A stretch of 64,000 nt of DNA from Rutidosis leptorrhynchoides (taxonomy: Eukaryota; Streptophyta; Magnoliopsida; Asterales; Asteraceae). Of this stretch, positions 45,319 through 58,813 are shown piece by piece (the stretch's first letter is position 1; each line of letters starts with the position of its first letter). Location of the stretch: assembly GCF_046630445.1 (NCBI RefSeq), contig NC_092340.1, forward strand, positions 24,254,001-24,318,000, given 5' to 3'. Under the pieces are notes generated by a model. It saw nothing but the letters and a program-made list of their open reading frames with translations, was not told where the DNA came from and searched no databases. A program made the translations under genes and the position numbers.

Positions 45319-48300
45319 TGAAATGTCCCGTTCTTATTGATTAAAAACGTTCCATATTAATTGATTTCGTTGCGAGGTTTTGACCTCTATATGAGACGTT
45401 TTTGAAAGACTGCATTCATTTTAAAACAAACCATAACCTTTATTTCATCAATAAAGGTTTAAAAAGCTTTACGTAGATTATCAAATGATGATAATCTAAA
45501 ATATCCTGTTTACACACGACCATTACATAATGGTTTACAATACAAATATGTTACAACAAAATAAGTTTCTTGAATGCAGTTTTTACACAATATCATACAA
45601 GCATGGACTCCAAATCTCGTCCTTATTTAAGTATGTGACAGCGGAAGCTCTTAATAATCACCTGAGAATAAACATACTTAAAACGTCAACAAAAATGTTG
45701 GTGAGTTATAGGTTTAACCTATATATATCAAATCATAATAATAGACCACAAGATTTCATATTTCAATACACATCCCATACATAGAGATAAAAATCATTCA
45801 TATGGTGAACACCTGGTAACCGACATTAACAAGATGCATATATAAGAATATCCCCATCATTCCGGGACACCCTTCGGATATGATATAAATTTCGAAGTAC
45901 TAAAGCATCCGGTACTTTGGATGGGGTTTGTTAGGCCCAATAGATCTATCTTTAGGATTCGCGTCAATTAGGGTGTATGTTCCCTAATTCTTAGATTACC
46001 AGACTTAATAAAAAGGGGCATATTCGATTTCGACAATTCAACCATAGAATGTAGTTTCACGTACTTGTGTCTATTTTGTAAATCATTTATAAAACCTGCA
46101 TGTATTCTCATCCCAAAAATATTAGATTTTAAAAGTGGGACTATAACTCACTTTCACAGATTTTTACTTCGTCGGGAAGTAAGACTTGGCCACTGGTTGA
46201 TTCACGAACCTATAACAATATATACATATATATCAAAGTATGTTCAAAATATATTTACAACACTTTTAATATATTTTGATGTTTTAAGTTTATTAAGTCA
46301 GCTGTCCTCGTTAGTAACCTACAACTAGTTTTCCACAGTTAGATGTACAGAAATAAATCGATAAATATTATCTTGAATCAATCCACGACCCAGTGTATAC
46401 GTATCTCAGTATTGATCACAACTCAAACTATATATATTTTGGAATCAACCTCAACCCTGTATAGCTAACTCCAACATTCACATATAGAGTGTCTATGGTT
46501 GTTCCGAAATATATATAGATGTGTCGACATGATAGGTCGAAACATTGTATACGTGTCTATGGTATCTCAAGATTACATAATATACAATACAAGTTGATTA
46601 AGTTATGGTTGGAATAGATTTGTTACCAATTTTCACGTAGCTAAAATGTGAAAAATTATCCAATCTTGTTTTACCCATAACTTCTTCATTTTAAATCCGT
46701 TTTGAGTGAATCAAATTGCTATGGTTTCATATTGAACCCTATTTTATGAATCTAAACAGAAAAAGTATAGGTTTATAGTCGGAAAAATAAGTTACAAGTC
46801 GTTTTTGTAAAGGTAGTCATTTCAGTCGAAAGAACGACGTCTAGATGACCATTTTAGAAAACATACTTCCACTTTGAGTTTAACCATAATTTTTGGATAT
46901 AGTTTAATGTTCATAATAAAAAACATTTTCTCAGAATAACAACTTTTAAATCAAAGTTTATCATAGTTTTTAATTAACTAACCCAAAACAGCCCGCGGTG
47001 TTACTACGACGGCGTAAATCCGGTTTTACGGTGTTTTTCGTGTTTCCAGGTTTTAAATCATTAAGTTAGCATATCATATAGATATAGAACATGTGTTTAG
47101 TTTATTTTAAAAGTCAAGTTAGAAGGATTAACTTTTGTTTGCGAACAAGTTTAGAATTAACTAAACAATGTTCTAGTGATTACAAGTTTAAACCTTCGAA
47201 TAAGATAGCTTTATATGTATGAATCGAATGATGTTATGAACATCATTACTACCTTAAGTTCCTTGGATAAATCTACTGGAAAAGAGAAAAATGGATCTAG
47301 CTTCAATAGATCCTTGGATGGCTCGAAGTTCTTGAAGCAGAATCATGACACGAAAACAAGTTCAAGTAAGATCATCACTTGAAATAAGATTGTTATAGTT
47401 ATAGAAATTGAACCAAAGTTTGAATATGATTATTACCTTGTATTAGAATGATAACCTACTGTAAGAAACAAAGATTTCTTGAGGTTGGATGATCACCTTA
47501 CAAGATTGGAAGTGAGCTAGCAAACTTGAAAGTATTCTTGATTTTATGAAACTAGAACTTTTGGAATTTATGAAGAACACTTAGAACTTGAAGATAGAAC
47601 ATGAGAGAGATCAATTAGATGAATAAAATTGAAGAATGAAAGTGTTTGTAGGTGTTTTTGGTCGTTGGTGTATGGATTAGATATAAAGGATATGTTATTT
47701 TGTTTTCATGTAAATAAGTCATGAATGATTACTCATATTTTTGTAATTTTATGAGATATTTCATGCTAGTTGCCAAATGATGGTTCCCACATGTGTTAGG
47801 TGACTCACATGGGCTGCTAAGAGCTGATCATTGGAGTGTATATACCAATAGTACATACATCTAAAAGCTGTGTATTGTACGAGTACGAATACGGGTGCAT
47901 ACGAGTAGAATTGTTGATGAAACTGAACGAGAATGTAATTGTAAGCATTTTTGTTAAGTAGAAGTATTTTGATAAGTGTATTGAAGTCTTTCAAAAGTGT
48001 ATAAATACATATTAAAACACTACATGTATATACATTTTAACTGAGTCGTTAAGTCATCGTTAGTCGTTACATGTAAGTGTTGTTTTGAAACCTTTAGGTT
48101 AACGATCTTGTTAAATGTTGTTAACCCAATGTTTATAATATCAAATGAGATTTTAAATTATTATATTATCATGATATTATCATGTATGAATATCTCTTAG
48201 TATGATATATATACATTAAATGTCTTTACAACGATAATCGTTACATATATGTCTCGTTTAAAAATCATTAAGTTAGTAGTCTTGTTTTTACATATGTAGT

Positions 48301-48568
48301 TCATTGTTAATATACTTAATGATATGTTTACTTATCATAGTATCATGTTAACTATATATATATCCATATATATGTCATCATATAGTTTTTACAAGTTTTA
48401 ACGTTCGTGAATCACCGGTCAACTTGGGTGGTCAATTGTCTATATGAAACATATTTCAATTAATCAAGTCTTAACAAGTTTGATTGCTTAACATGTTGGA
48501 AACCTTTAATCATGTAAATATCAATCTCAATTAATATATATAAACATGGAAAAGTTCGGGTCACTACA
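45319..48568 (-). repeat. B3 3' LTR
   Basis: 3.25 kb, in reverse orientation: starts tgaaatgtcccg and ends tcactaca on the plus strand. Paired with 55175-58331; by eye the two differ at few positions. Confidence 0.95.
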
Positions 48569-48604
48569 GTACCTACCCGTTAAATAAATTTCGTCCCGAA
48601 ATTT
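48569..48604 (-). other. 3' hairpin and plus-strand primer region of B3
   Basis: Reverse complement of the B2 arrangement: primer sequence 48569-48585, hairpin 48586-48604. Confidence 0.75.
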
Positions 48605-51600
48605 TAAGCTGTTGAAGGTGTTGACGAATCTTCTGGAAATAGATGTGGGTATTTCTTCTTCATCTGATCTTCACGCTCCCAGGTGAACTCGGGTCCTCTA
48701 CGAGCATTCCATCGAACCTTAACAATTGGTATCTTGTTTTGCTTAAGTCTTTTAACCTCACGATCCATTATTTCGACGGGTTCTTCGATGAATTGAAGTT
48801 TTTCGTTGATTTGGATTTCATCTAATGGAATAGTGAGATCTTGTTTAGCAAAACATTTCTTCAAATTTGAGACGTGGAAAGTGTTATGTACAGCCGCGAG
48901 TTGTTGAGGTAACTCAAGTCGGTAAGCTACTGGTCCGACACGATCAATAATCTTGAATGGTCCAATATACCTTGGATTTAATTTCCCTCGTTTACCAAAT
49001 CGAACAACGCCTTTCCAAGGTGCAACTTTAAGCATGACCATCTCTCCAATTTCAAATTCTATATCTTTTCTTTTAATGTCAGCGTAGCTCTTTTGTCGAC
49101 TTTGGGCGGTTTTCAACCGTTGTTGAATTTGGATGATCTTCTCGGTAGTTTCTTGTATAATTTTTGGACCCGTAATCTGTCTATCCCCCACTTCACTCCA
49201 ACAAATCGGAGACCTGCACTTTCTACCATAAAGTGCTTCAAACGGCGCCATCTCAATGCTTGAATGGTAGCTGTTGTTGTAGGAAAATTCTGCTAACGGT
49301 AGATGTCGATCCCAACTGTTTCCGAAATCAATAACACATGCTCGTAGCATGTCTTCAAGCGTTTGTATCATCCTTTCGCTCTACCCATCAGTTTGTGGAT
49401 GATAGGCAGTACTCATGTCTAGACGAGTTCCTAATGCTTGCTGTAATGTCTGCCAGAATCTTGAAATAAATCTGACATCCCTATCAGAGATAATAGAGAT
49501 TGGTATTCCATGTCTGGAGACGACTTCCTTCAAATACAGTCGTGCTAACTTCTCCATCTTGTCATCTTCTCTTATTGGCAGGAAGTGTGCTGATTTGGTG
49601 AGACGATCAACTATTACCCAAATAGTATCAAAACCACTTGCAGTCCTTGGCAATTTAGTGATGAAATCCATGGTAATGTTTTCCCATTTCCATTTCGGGA
49701 TTTCGGGTTGTTGAAGCAGACCTAATGGTTTCTGATGCTCAGCTTTGACCTTAGAACACGTCAAACATTCTCCTACGTATTTAGCAACATCGGCTTTCAT
49801 ACCCGGCCACCAAAAATATTTCTTGAGATCCTTGTACATCTTCCCCGTTCCAGGATGTATTGAGTATCTGGTTTTATGAGCTTCTCTAAGTACCATTTCT
49901 CTCATATCTCCAAATTTTGGTACCCAAATCCTTTCAGCCCTATACCGGGTTCCATCTTCCCGAATATTAAGATGCTTCTCCGATCCTTTGGGTATTTCAT
50001 CCTTTAAATTTCCCTCTTTTAAAACTCCTTGTTGCGCCTCCTTTATTTGAGTAGTAAGGTTATTATGAATCATTATATTCATAGATTTTACTCGAATGGG
50101 TTCTCTGTCCTTCCTGCTCAAGGCATCGGCTACCACATTTGCCTTCCCCGGGTGGTAACGAATCTCATAGTCGTAATCATTCAATAATTCAATCCACCTA
50201 CGCTGCCTCATATTCAGTTGTTTCTGATTAAATATGTGTTGAAGACTTTTGTGGTCGGTATATATAATACTTTTGACCCCATATAAGTAGTGCCTCCAAG
50301 TCTTTAATGCAAAAACAACCGCGCCTAATTCCAAATCATGCGTCGTATAATTTTGTTCGTGAATCTTCAATTGTCTAGACGCATAAGCAATCACCTTCGT
50401 TCGTTGCATTAATACACAACCGAGACCTTGATTTGATGCGTCACAATAAATCACAAAATCATCATTCCCTTCAGGCAATGACAATATAGGTGCCGTAGTT
50501 AGCTTTTTCTTCAATAACTGAAACGCTTTCTCTTGTTCATCATTCCATTCAAATTTCTTCCCTTTATACGTTAATGCAGTCAAGGGTTTTGCTATTCTGG
50601 AAAAGTCTTGGATGAACCTTCTGTAGTAACCAGCTAGTCCTAAAAACTGGCGTATGTGTTTCGGGGTTTTCGGGGTTTCCCACTTTTCAACAGTTTCTAT
50701 CTTTGCCGGATCCACCTTAATACCTTCTTTGTTCACTATGTGACCGAGGAATTGAACTTCTTCCAACCAAAATGCACACTTTGAAAACTTAGCGTACAAT
50801 TCTTCCTTCCTCAATACTTCTAACACCTTTCTCAAATGTTCACCGTGTTCTTGGTCATTCTTTGAGTAAATAAGTATGTCATCAATGAAAACAATGACAA
50901 ACTTGTCAAGGTATGGTCCACACACTCGGTTCATAAGGTCCATGAACACAGCTGGTGCATTAGTTAAACCAAACGGCATGACCATAAACTCGTAATGACC
51001 GTAACGTGTTCTGAAAGCAGTCTTTGGAATATCATCTTCTTTCACCCGCATTTGATGATACCCGGAACGTAAGTCAATCTTTGAATAAACAGACGAGCCT
51101 TGTAGTTGATCAAATAAGTCGTCGATTCTCGGTAGTGGGTAGCGGTTCTTGATGGTAAGTTTGTTCAACTCTCGATAGTCGATACACAACCTGAATGTAC
51201 CATCTTTCTTCTTGACAAACAAAACAGGAGCTCCCCACGGTGATGTGCTTGGTCGAATGAAACCACGCTCTAAAAGTTCTTGTAATTGGCTTTGCAGTTC
51301 TTTCATCTCGTTGGGTGCGAGTCTGTAAGGAGCACGAGCTATTGGTGTAGCTCCTGGTACAAGATCTATTTGAAATTCAACGGATCGATGTGGGGGTAAT
51401 CCCGGTAATTCTTTCGGAAATACATCGGGAAATTCTTTTGCAATGGGAACATCATTGATGCTCTTTTCTTCAGTTTGTACTTTCTCGACGTGTGCTAGAA
51501 CAGCATAGCAACCTTTTCTTATTAGTTTTTGTGCCTTCAAATTACTAATAAGATGTAGCTTCGTGTTGCCCTTTTCTCCGTACACCATTAAGGGTTTTCC

Positions 51601-52322
51601 TTTTTCTCGTATAATGCGAATTGCATTTTTGTAACAAACGATCTCTGCTTTCACTTCTTTCAACCAGTCCATACCGATTATCACATCAAAACTCCCTAAC
51701 TCTACTGGTATCAAATCAATCTTAAATGTTTCGTTAACCAGTTTAATTTCTCGATTCCGACATATATTATCTGCTGAAATTAATTTACCATTTGCTAATT
51801 CGAGTAAAAATTTACTATCCAAAGGCGTCAATGGACAACTTAATTTAGCACAAAAATCTCTACTCATATAGCTTCTATCCGCACCCGAATCAAATAAAAC
51901 GTAAGCAGATTTATTGTCAATAAGAAACGTACCCATAACAAGCTCCGGGTCTTCCTGTGCCTCTGCCGCATTAATATTGAAAACTCTTCCACGGCCTTGT
52001 CCATTCGTGTTCTCCTGGTTCGGGCAATTTCTAATAATGTGGCCCGGTTTTCCACATTTATAACAAACTACATTGGCATAACTTGCTCCGACACTACTTG
52101 CTCCGCCATTACTCGTTCCGACACCATTTGTTCCTTTCGTTCTATTAACCCCTGGTCCGTAGACCTCACACTTCGCCGCGCTATGACCATTTCTTTTACA
52201 CTTGTTGCAAAATTTGGTGCAGAACCCCGAGTGATTCTTTTCACACCTTTGGCATAGCTGCTTCTGATTGTTGTTGTTGTTGTTGCGGTTATTATTGTTG
52301 TTGGGATGATTGTTGTAGTTGC

Positions 52323-52356
<34 letters not shown>

Positions 52357-53187
52357 GGGCCGTTTGTTGTAGTTGCGATTGATGTTGCGATTGTTGGGAT
52401 AATTGTTGCGATTATTGTTGTAATTGCTGTTGTTGTATTGGTGATTCTTATCACCGTTTTCCTCCCACTTTCTTTTGACTTGCTTCACATTGGCCTCTTC
52501 AGCAGTCTGTTCTTTAATTCTTTTTTCAATCTGGTTCACGAGTTTGTGAGCCATTCTACATGCCTGTTGTATGGAGGCAGGCTCGTGTGAACTTATATCT
52601 TCTTGGATTCTTTCCGGTAATCCTTTCACAAACGCGTCGATCTTCTCTTCCTCATCTTCGAATGCTCCCGGACACAATAGGCACAATTCTGTGAATCGTC
52701 TTTCGTACGTGGTAATATCAAATCCTTGGGTTCGTAACCCTCTAAGTTCTGTCTTGAGCTTATTGACCTCGGTTCTGGGACGATACTTCTCGTTCATCAA
52801 GTGCTTGAATGCTGACCACGGTAGTGCGTACGCATCGTCTTGTCCCACTTGCTCTAGATAGGTATTCCACCATTTTAACGCAGAACCTGTGAAGGTATGC
52901 GTAGCGTACTTCACTTTGTCCTCTTCAGTACACTTACTTATGGCAAACACCGATTCAACCTTCTCGGTCCACCGTTTCAATCCGATCGGTCCTTCGGTTC
53001 CATCAAATTCCAAAGGTTTGCAGGCAGTGAATTCTTTGTAGGTGCATCCTACACGATTTCCTGTACTGCTAGATCCAAGGTTATTGTTGGTATGTAGCGC
53101 AGCCTGTACTGCGGCTATGTTTGAAGCTAGAAAAGTACGGAATTCCTCTTCATTCATATTCACGGTGTGTCGAGTAGTCGGTGCCAT
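48604..53187 (-). pseudogene. gag-pol: B3 Gag-Pol polyprotein with chromodomain, one nonsense codon
   Basis: The best preserved polyprotein of the window: 1528 codons from MAPTTRH (53187) to TAA (48604-48606), broken only by TAG at 49381-49383 (codon 1269, replacing Gln in DGQSE just before the integrase catalytic Glu). Gag core, Asn-rich linker (a few codons longer than in B2), two CCHC zinc knuckles ([14 protein letters not shown] and [14 protein letters not shown]), DSGA protease, RT with FIDD, RNase H with YCDAS, integrase finger and core, and chromodomain-like tail are all present. The Gln-to-stop change is a C to T transition. An in-frame ATG 12 codons upstream (53223) exists but is not conserved in B1. 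With the stop, integrase lacks its last catalytic residue, so the copy should be inactive unless read through. Confidence 0.94.
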
Positions 53188-53319
53188 TTCCTTCAAAATA
53201 GTCAAATGGAACAAGTTAATCATACAGAATATTAAGAGTAGTTAATAGTATTTCGTAGCATAATATGAACTCATTTATAAAAGCTTTTTCTTCATATTAG
53301 CGTTTTATAAGTTTAAATT

Positions 53320-53336
53320 CGGGTAGTACCTACCCG
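53320..53336 (-). other. Internal hairpin of B3 between F-box and gag
   Basis: Perfect 7-bp inverted repeat identical to that in B2 (12922-12938). Confidence 0.6.
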
Positions 53337-53528
53337 TTAAGTTCATACTTAGTAGCTAATATACAATTCAACTACTGCAATTCTATATGAAAAACTGATT
53401 ATAATAATATTTCGCGTTCAAACTTTTATACAATATTTTACAAACTTACAATACCGCTTATTTTACATAAAGCATGAAATATAGCACACAATAACTTTGA
53501 TACAAGATAGTTGTGAAGATAATTCTAG

Positions 53529-54212
53529 CTAGTACACAAGTCGTTCAGCAAAGGCAATAAAGACACGTAATTCATACGTCCAGAAACAAGTCATGCATTC
53601 TGGTTTTACTAGGACTACTTCCCATCCTTGGTCTTGTGCAACATAACCGTTATGGCCGTTGGTAAGACAGCGTGTTGTAACGTCGTCAAAGGGACGAGGG
53701 TTACGTAATGTCCAACAGTCCCGTAACAATCTAAAAACCTCATTTCTTACCCCAATTACCGACTCCGTCACTTGTGGGAACGTTTTGTTTAATAGCTGTA
53801 GCCCGATGTTCTTTTTCTCACTTTGGTGAGAAGCGAACATTACTAACCCATAAGCATAGCATGCTTCTTTATGTTGCATGTTAGCCGCTTTTTCTAAATC
53901 ATGAAGTCCTATATTCGGATACATTGAGTCAAAATAATTTCTTAACCCGTTGCGTAAAATAGCATTTGGGTTCCCCGCAATATATGCGTCAAAGTAAACA
54001 CATCGTAACTTATGGGTTTCCCAATGTGATATCCCCCATCTTTCAAACGAAAGTCTCTTATAAACCAAGACATTCTTGGAACGTTCTTCGAATGTCTTAC
54101 AAACTGATCTCGCCTTAAATAGTTATGCCGAGGAATTCTGACCGACTCTAGACAAGATTTCATCAATCATGTCTCCGGGTAGGTCTCTTAAAATATTGGG
54201 TTGTCTATCCAT
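53529..54212 (-). pseudogene. F-box gene of B3, one nonsense codon
   Basis: Same length and frame as in B2. TAA at 54125-54123 (codon 30, Gln in B2, a C to T change) truncates the F-box. A downstream in-frame frame of 179 aa remains open from MVYKRLSFERW (54068), so a Sel1-like and C-terminal fragment could in theory be made. Differences from B2 are few and mostly conservative; WEVVLVKPECMTCFW at the C-terminus matches B1 better than B2 (LEVV). Confidence 0.88.
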
Positions 54213-54350
54213 TTTGCGTTTTTATACTGTAAAATAGACAAGAGTTAGATTCATAAAAAAAAATACTTATTAATACAAGCAATTTTTACATATATCATAA
54301 AGCATAAGCACACTATATTACATATATTACACCACATGAATACAACTATC

Positions 54351-54965
54351 TTATTCCGACTCGCTTGTTTCTTCTTCTTCGGTTTTGGTTCGTTTTGCCA
54401 AGTTTCTAGGGATATATGATTTTCCCCTAATATGAGCCGTCGTTATCCACATTGGTTTAGAAAAACCTGGTGGTTTAGAGGTTCCCGGGTCATTGTTACA
54501 ACTTAAGGACTTCGGGGGTTGACGATACATATAAAGTTCATCGGGGTTGGAATTAGATTTCTCTATTTTTATGCCCTTTCCCTTATTATTTTCTTTTGCC
54601 TTTTTAAATTCAGTTGGGGTAATTTCTATAACATCATCGGAATTCTCGTCGGAATCCGATTCATCGGAGAATTGGTAATCCTCCCAATATTTTGCTTCCT
54701 TGGCGGAAACACCATTGACCATAATTAACCTTGGTCGGTTGGTTGAGGATTTTCTTTTACTTAACCATTTTATTATTTCCCCCACCGGTTCTATTTCTTC
54801 ATCCGGTTCCGATTCTTCTTCCGGTTCCGATTCTTCTTCCGGTTCCGACTCTTCTTCCGGTTCCTCTTCGGGAACTTGTGAATCAGTCCACGAATCATTC
54901 CAATTTACATTTGACTCTTCATTATTATTAGGTGAGTCAATGAGACTTGTTCTAGAGGTAGACAT
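54351..54965 (-). CDS. Acidic accessory protein of B3 (ORF1, 204 aa)
   Basis: An intact homologue of the B2 and B1 proteins with three EEESEPE-type units, the VNGVSAKEAKYWEDYQFSD core and a C-terminal ETSESE. It differs from B2 by a handful of residues (for example EIIKWLSKRK, ITTAHIRGKSYIP). No known domain. It is the only gene open in all three copies, although all three copies are defective elsewhere. Confidence 0.75.
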   Translation of the reverse strand: MSTSRTSLIDSPNNNEESNVNWNDSWTDSQVPEEEPEEESEPEEESEPEEESEPDEEIEPVGEIIKWLSKRKSSTNRPRLIMVNGVSAKEAKYWEDYQFSDESDSDENSDDVIEITPTEFKKAKENNKGKGIKIEKSNSNPDELYMYRQPPKSLSCNNDPGTSKPPGFSKPMWITTAHIRGKSYIPRNLAKRTKTEEEETSESE

Positions 54966-55160
54966 CTATCATATAATATCAAACGCGTTAAGAGATTAAT
55001 ATATCACATAATATTCACATGTTAAAAATATATAGTTTCCAACAAAATTTGTTAAGCAAACATTTTTCAAGTAAACACGGTCGAAGTCCAGACTCACTAA
55101 TGCATCCTAACAAACTCGATAAGACACACTAATGCAAAATTCTGGTTCTCTAAGACCAAC

Positions 55161-55172
55161 GCTCGGATACCA
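55161..55172 (-). other. B3 primer-binding site, variant TGGTATCCGAGC
   Basis: Read on the minus strand; two bases separate it from the 5' LTR. It is the same one-base variant as in B1. Confidence 0.8.
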
Positions 55173-55174
55173 AC

Positions 55175-58100
55175 TGAAATGTCCCGTTCTTATTGATTAA
55201 AAACGTTCCATATTAATTGATTTCGTTGCGAGGTTTTGACCTCTATATGAGACGTTTTTGAAAGACTGCATTCATTTTAAAACAAACCATAACCTTTATT
55301 TCATCAATAAAGGTTTAAAATGCTTTACGTAGATTATCAACTGATGATAATCTAAAATATCCTGTTTACACACGACCATTACATAATGGTTTACAATACA
55401 AATATGTTACAACAAAATAAGTTTCTTGAATGCAGTTTTTACACAATATCATACAAGCATGGACTCCAAATCTCGTCCTTATTTAAGTATGTGACAGCGG
55501 AAGCTCTTAATAATCACCTGAGAATAAACATACTTAAAACGTCAACAAAAATGTTGGTGAGTTATAGGTTTAACCTATATATATCAAATCATAATAATAG
55601 ACCACAAGATTTCATATTTCAATACACATCCCATACATAGAGATAAAAATCATTCATATGGTGAACACCTGGTAACCGACATTAACAAGATGCATATATA
55701 AGAATATCCCCATCATTCTGGGACACCCTTCGGATATGATATAAATTTCGAAGTACTAAAGCATCCGGTACTTTGGATGGGGTTTGTTAGGCCCAATAGA
55801 TCTATCTTTAGGATTCGCGTCAATTAGGGTGTCTGTTCCCTAATTCTTAGATTACCAGACTTAATAAAAAGGGGCATATTCGATTTCGACAATTCAACCA
55901 TAGAATGTAGTTTCACGTACTTGTGTCTATTTTGTAAATCATTTATAAAACCTGCATGTATTCTCATCCCAAAAATATTAGATTTTAAAAGTGGGACTAT
56001 AACTCACTTTCACAGATTTTTACTTCGTCGGGAAGTAAGACTTGGCCACTGGTTGATTCACGAACCTATAACAATATATACATATATATCAAAGTATGTT
56101 CAAAATATATTTACAACACTTTTAATATATTTTGATGTTTTAAGTTTATTAAGCCAGCTGTCCTCGTTAGTAACCTACAACTAGTTGTCCACAGTTAGAT
56201 GTACAGAAATAAATCGATAAATATTATCTTGAATCAATCCACGACCCAGTGTATACGTATCTCAGTATTGATCACAACTCAAACTATATATATTTTGGAA
56301 TCAACCTCAACCCTGTATTGCTAACTCCAACATTCACATATAGAGTGTCTATGGTTGTTCCGAAATATATATAGATGTGTCGACATGATAGGTCGAAACA
56401 TTGTATACGTGTCTATGGTATCTCAAGATTACATAATATACAATACAAGTTGATTAAGTTATGGTTGGAATAGATTTGTTACCAATTTTCACGTAGCTAA
56501 AATGTGAAAAATTATCCAATCTTGTTTTACCCATAACTTCTTCATTTTAAATCCGTTTTGAGTGAATAAAATTGCTATGGTTTCATATTGAACCCTATTT
56601 TATGAATCTAAACAGAAAAAGTATAGGGTTATAGTCGGAAAAATAAGTTACAAGTCGTTTTTGTAAAGGTAGTCATTTCAGTCGAAAGAACGACGTCTAG
56701 ATGACCATTTTAGAAAACATACTTCCACTTTGAGTTTAACCATAATTTTTGGATATAGTTTAATGTTCATAATAAAAATCATTTTCTCAGAATAACAACT
56801 TTTAAATCAAAGTTTATCATAGTTTTTAATTAACTAACCCAAAACAGCCCGCGGTGTTACTACGACGGCGTAAATCCGGTTTTACGGTGTTTTTCGTGTT
56901 TCCAGGTTTTAAATCATTAAGTTAGCATATCATATAGATATAGAACATGTGTTTAGTTTATTTTAAAAGTCAAGTTAGAAGGATTAACTTTTGTTTGCGA
57001 ACAAGTTTAGAATTAACTAAACTATGTTCTAGTGATTACAAGTTTAAACCTTCGAATAAGATAGCTTTATATGTATGAATCGAATGATGTTATGAACATC
57101 ATTACTACCTTAAGTTCCTTGGATAAACCTACTGGAAAAGAGAAAAATGGATCTAGCTTCAATGGATCCTTGGATGGCTCGAAGTTCTTGAAGCAGAATC
57201 ATGACACGAAAACAAGTTCAAGTAAGATCATCACTTGAAATAAGATTGTTATAGTTATAGAAATTGAACCAAAGTTTGAATATGATTATTACCTTGTATT
57301 AGAATGATAACCTACTGTAAGAAACAAAGATTTCTTGAGGTTGGATGATCACCTTACAAGATTGGAAGTGAGCTAGCAAACTTGAAAGTATTCTTGATTT
57401 TATGAAACTAGAACTTTTGGAATTTATGAAGAACACTTAGAACTTGAAGATAGAACATGAGAGAGATCAATTAGATGAATAAAATTGAAGAATGAAAGTG
57501 TTTGTAGGTGATTTTGGTCGTTGGTGTATGGATTAGATATAAAGGATATGTTATTTTGTTTTCATGTAAATAAGTCATAAATGATTACTCATATTTTTGT
57601 AATTTTATGAGATATTTCATGCTAGTTGCCAAATGATGGTTTCCACATGTGTTAGGTGACTCACATGGGCTGCTAAGAGCTGATCATTGGAGTGTATATA
57701 CCAATAGTACATACATCTAAAAGCTGTGTATTGTACGAGTACGAATACGGGTGCATACGAGTAGAATTGTTGATGAAACTGAACGAGAATGTAATTGTAA
57801 GCATTTTTGTTAAGTAGAAGTATTTTGATAAGTGTATTGAAGTCTTTCAAAAGTGTATAAATACATATTAAAACACTACATGTATATACATTTTAACTGA
57901 GTCGTTAAGTCATCGTTAGTCGTTACATGTAAGTGTTGTTTTGAAACCTTTAGGTTAACGATCTTGTTAAATGTTGTTAACCCAATGTTTATAATATCAA
58001 ATGAGATTTTAAATTATTATATTATCATGATATTATCATGTATGAATATCTCTTAGTATGATATATATACATTAAATGTCTTTACAACGATAATCGTTAC

Positions 58101-58331
58101 GTTTAAAAATCATTAAGTTAGTAGTCTTGTTTTTACATATGTAGTTCATTGTTAATATACTTAATGATATGTTTACTTATCATAGTATCATGTTAACTAT
58201 ATATATATCCATATATATGTCATCATATAGTTTCTACAAGTTTTAACGTTCGTGAATCACCGGTCAACTTGGGTGGTCAATTGTCTATATGAAACATATT
58301 TCAATTAATCAAGTCTTAACAAGTTTGATTG
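55175..58331 (-). repeat. B3 5' LTR, interrupted
   Basis: It matches 45319-48568 up to aagtttgattg and then stops where element C starts. The remaining roughly 105 bp, including the terminal tcactaca, must lie beyond element C. It has a private 13-bp deletion near 58100 (atatatgtctc region). Confidence 0.93.
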
Positions 58332-58600
58332 TGATAAGGCTAAAAAGGAACATATATTTCATAGCATTATCCCCCAAGAAAGACAAGATTTTAGTTGCAA
58401 TTGTTCCATTTTCAAGTGATATTCGTTTATATTAAATAAGTGCGAAGACAAAAGGCAGATTCGACAAATTGAAGACAAAAAGGTCCAAAAAGCTCAAAAG
58501 TACAAGATACAATTAAAAAGGTTCAAATTATTGATGAAAAACGTCTAAAAATGACAAGAGTACAAGTTACAAAACGCAAAGTACACGATATAAAATAGTA

Positions 58601-58720
58601 CGCAAGGACGTTCGAAAATCCGGAACCGGGACATGAGTCAACTCTCAACGCTCGACGCAACGGTGTAAAAATTACGAGTCAACTATGCACAAGAATAAAA
58701 TATAATATTTAATTAATTCA
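58601..58720 (+). promoter_or_regulatory. Upstream block shared with LTR D
   Basis: Contains gtacgcaagga, ccggaaccggga, gagtcaactatgca and a taattaatt run, matching 33466-33590 in order. It ends about 87 bp before the TATA box. Confidence 0.6.
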
Positions 58721-58806
58721 TAATAAGAATAATATTAAATAATAAAAAGTTGTTAATTTAGCATAGTTCAGGGGTCGTAAATGAAAATTCAATTTCATAT
58801 TTTGCC

Positions 58807-58813
58807 TATAAAA
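58807..58813 (+). promoter_or_regulatory. TATA box of element C LTR
   Basis: tataaaa in the context gcctataaaaggcgatg, a good plant TATA context. Confidence 0.65.

Larger units (their letters stand above)
45319..58331 (-). mobile_element. Ty3-type chromovirus B3 with acidic and F-box ORFs (minus strand; 5' LTR interrupted by element C)
   Basis: The 3' LTR is at 45319-48568, the internal region at 48569-55174, and the 5' LTR at 55175-58331, where it breaks off about 100 bp short of its end at element C. Gene order on the minus strand: primer site, acidic ORF, F-box, hairpin, gag-pol, 3' hairpin. It belongs to the same subfamily as B2 by LTR sequence, with a nearly identical body in inverted orientation. 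The left flank is AGTTG (45314-45318); the matching TSD should follow the missing LTR tip beyond element C. Confidence 0.95.
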
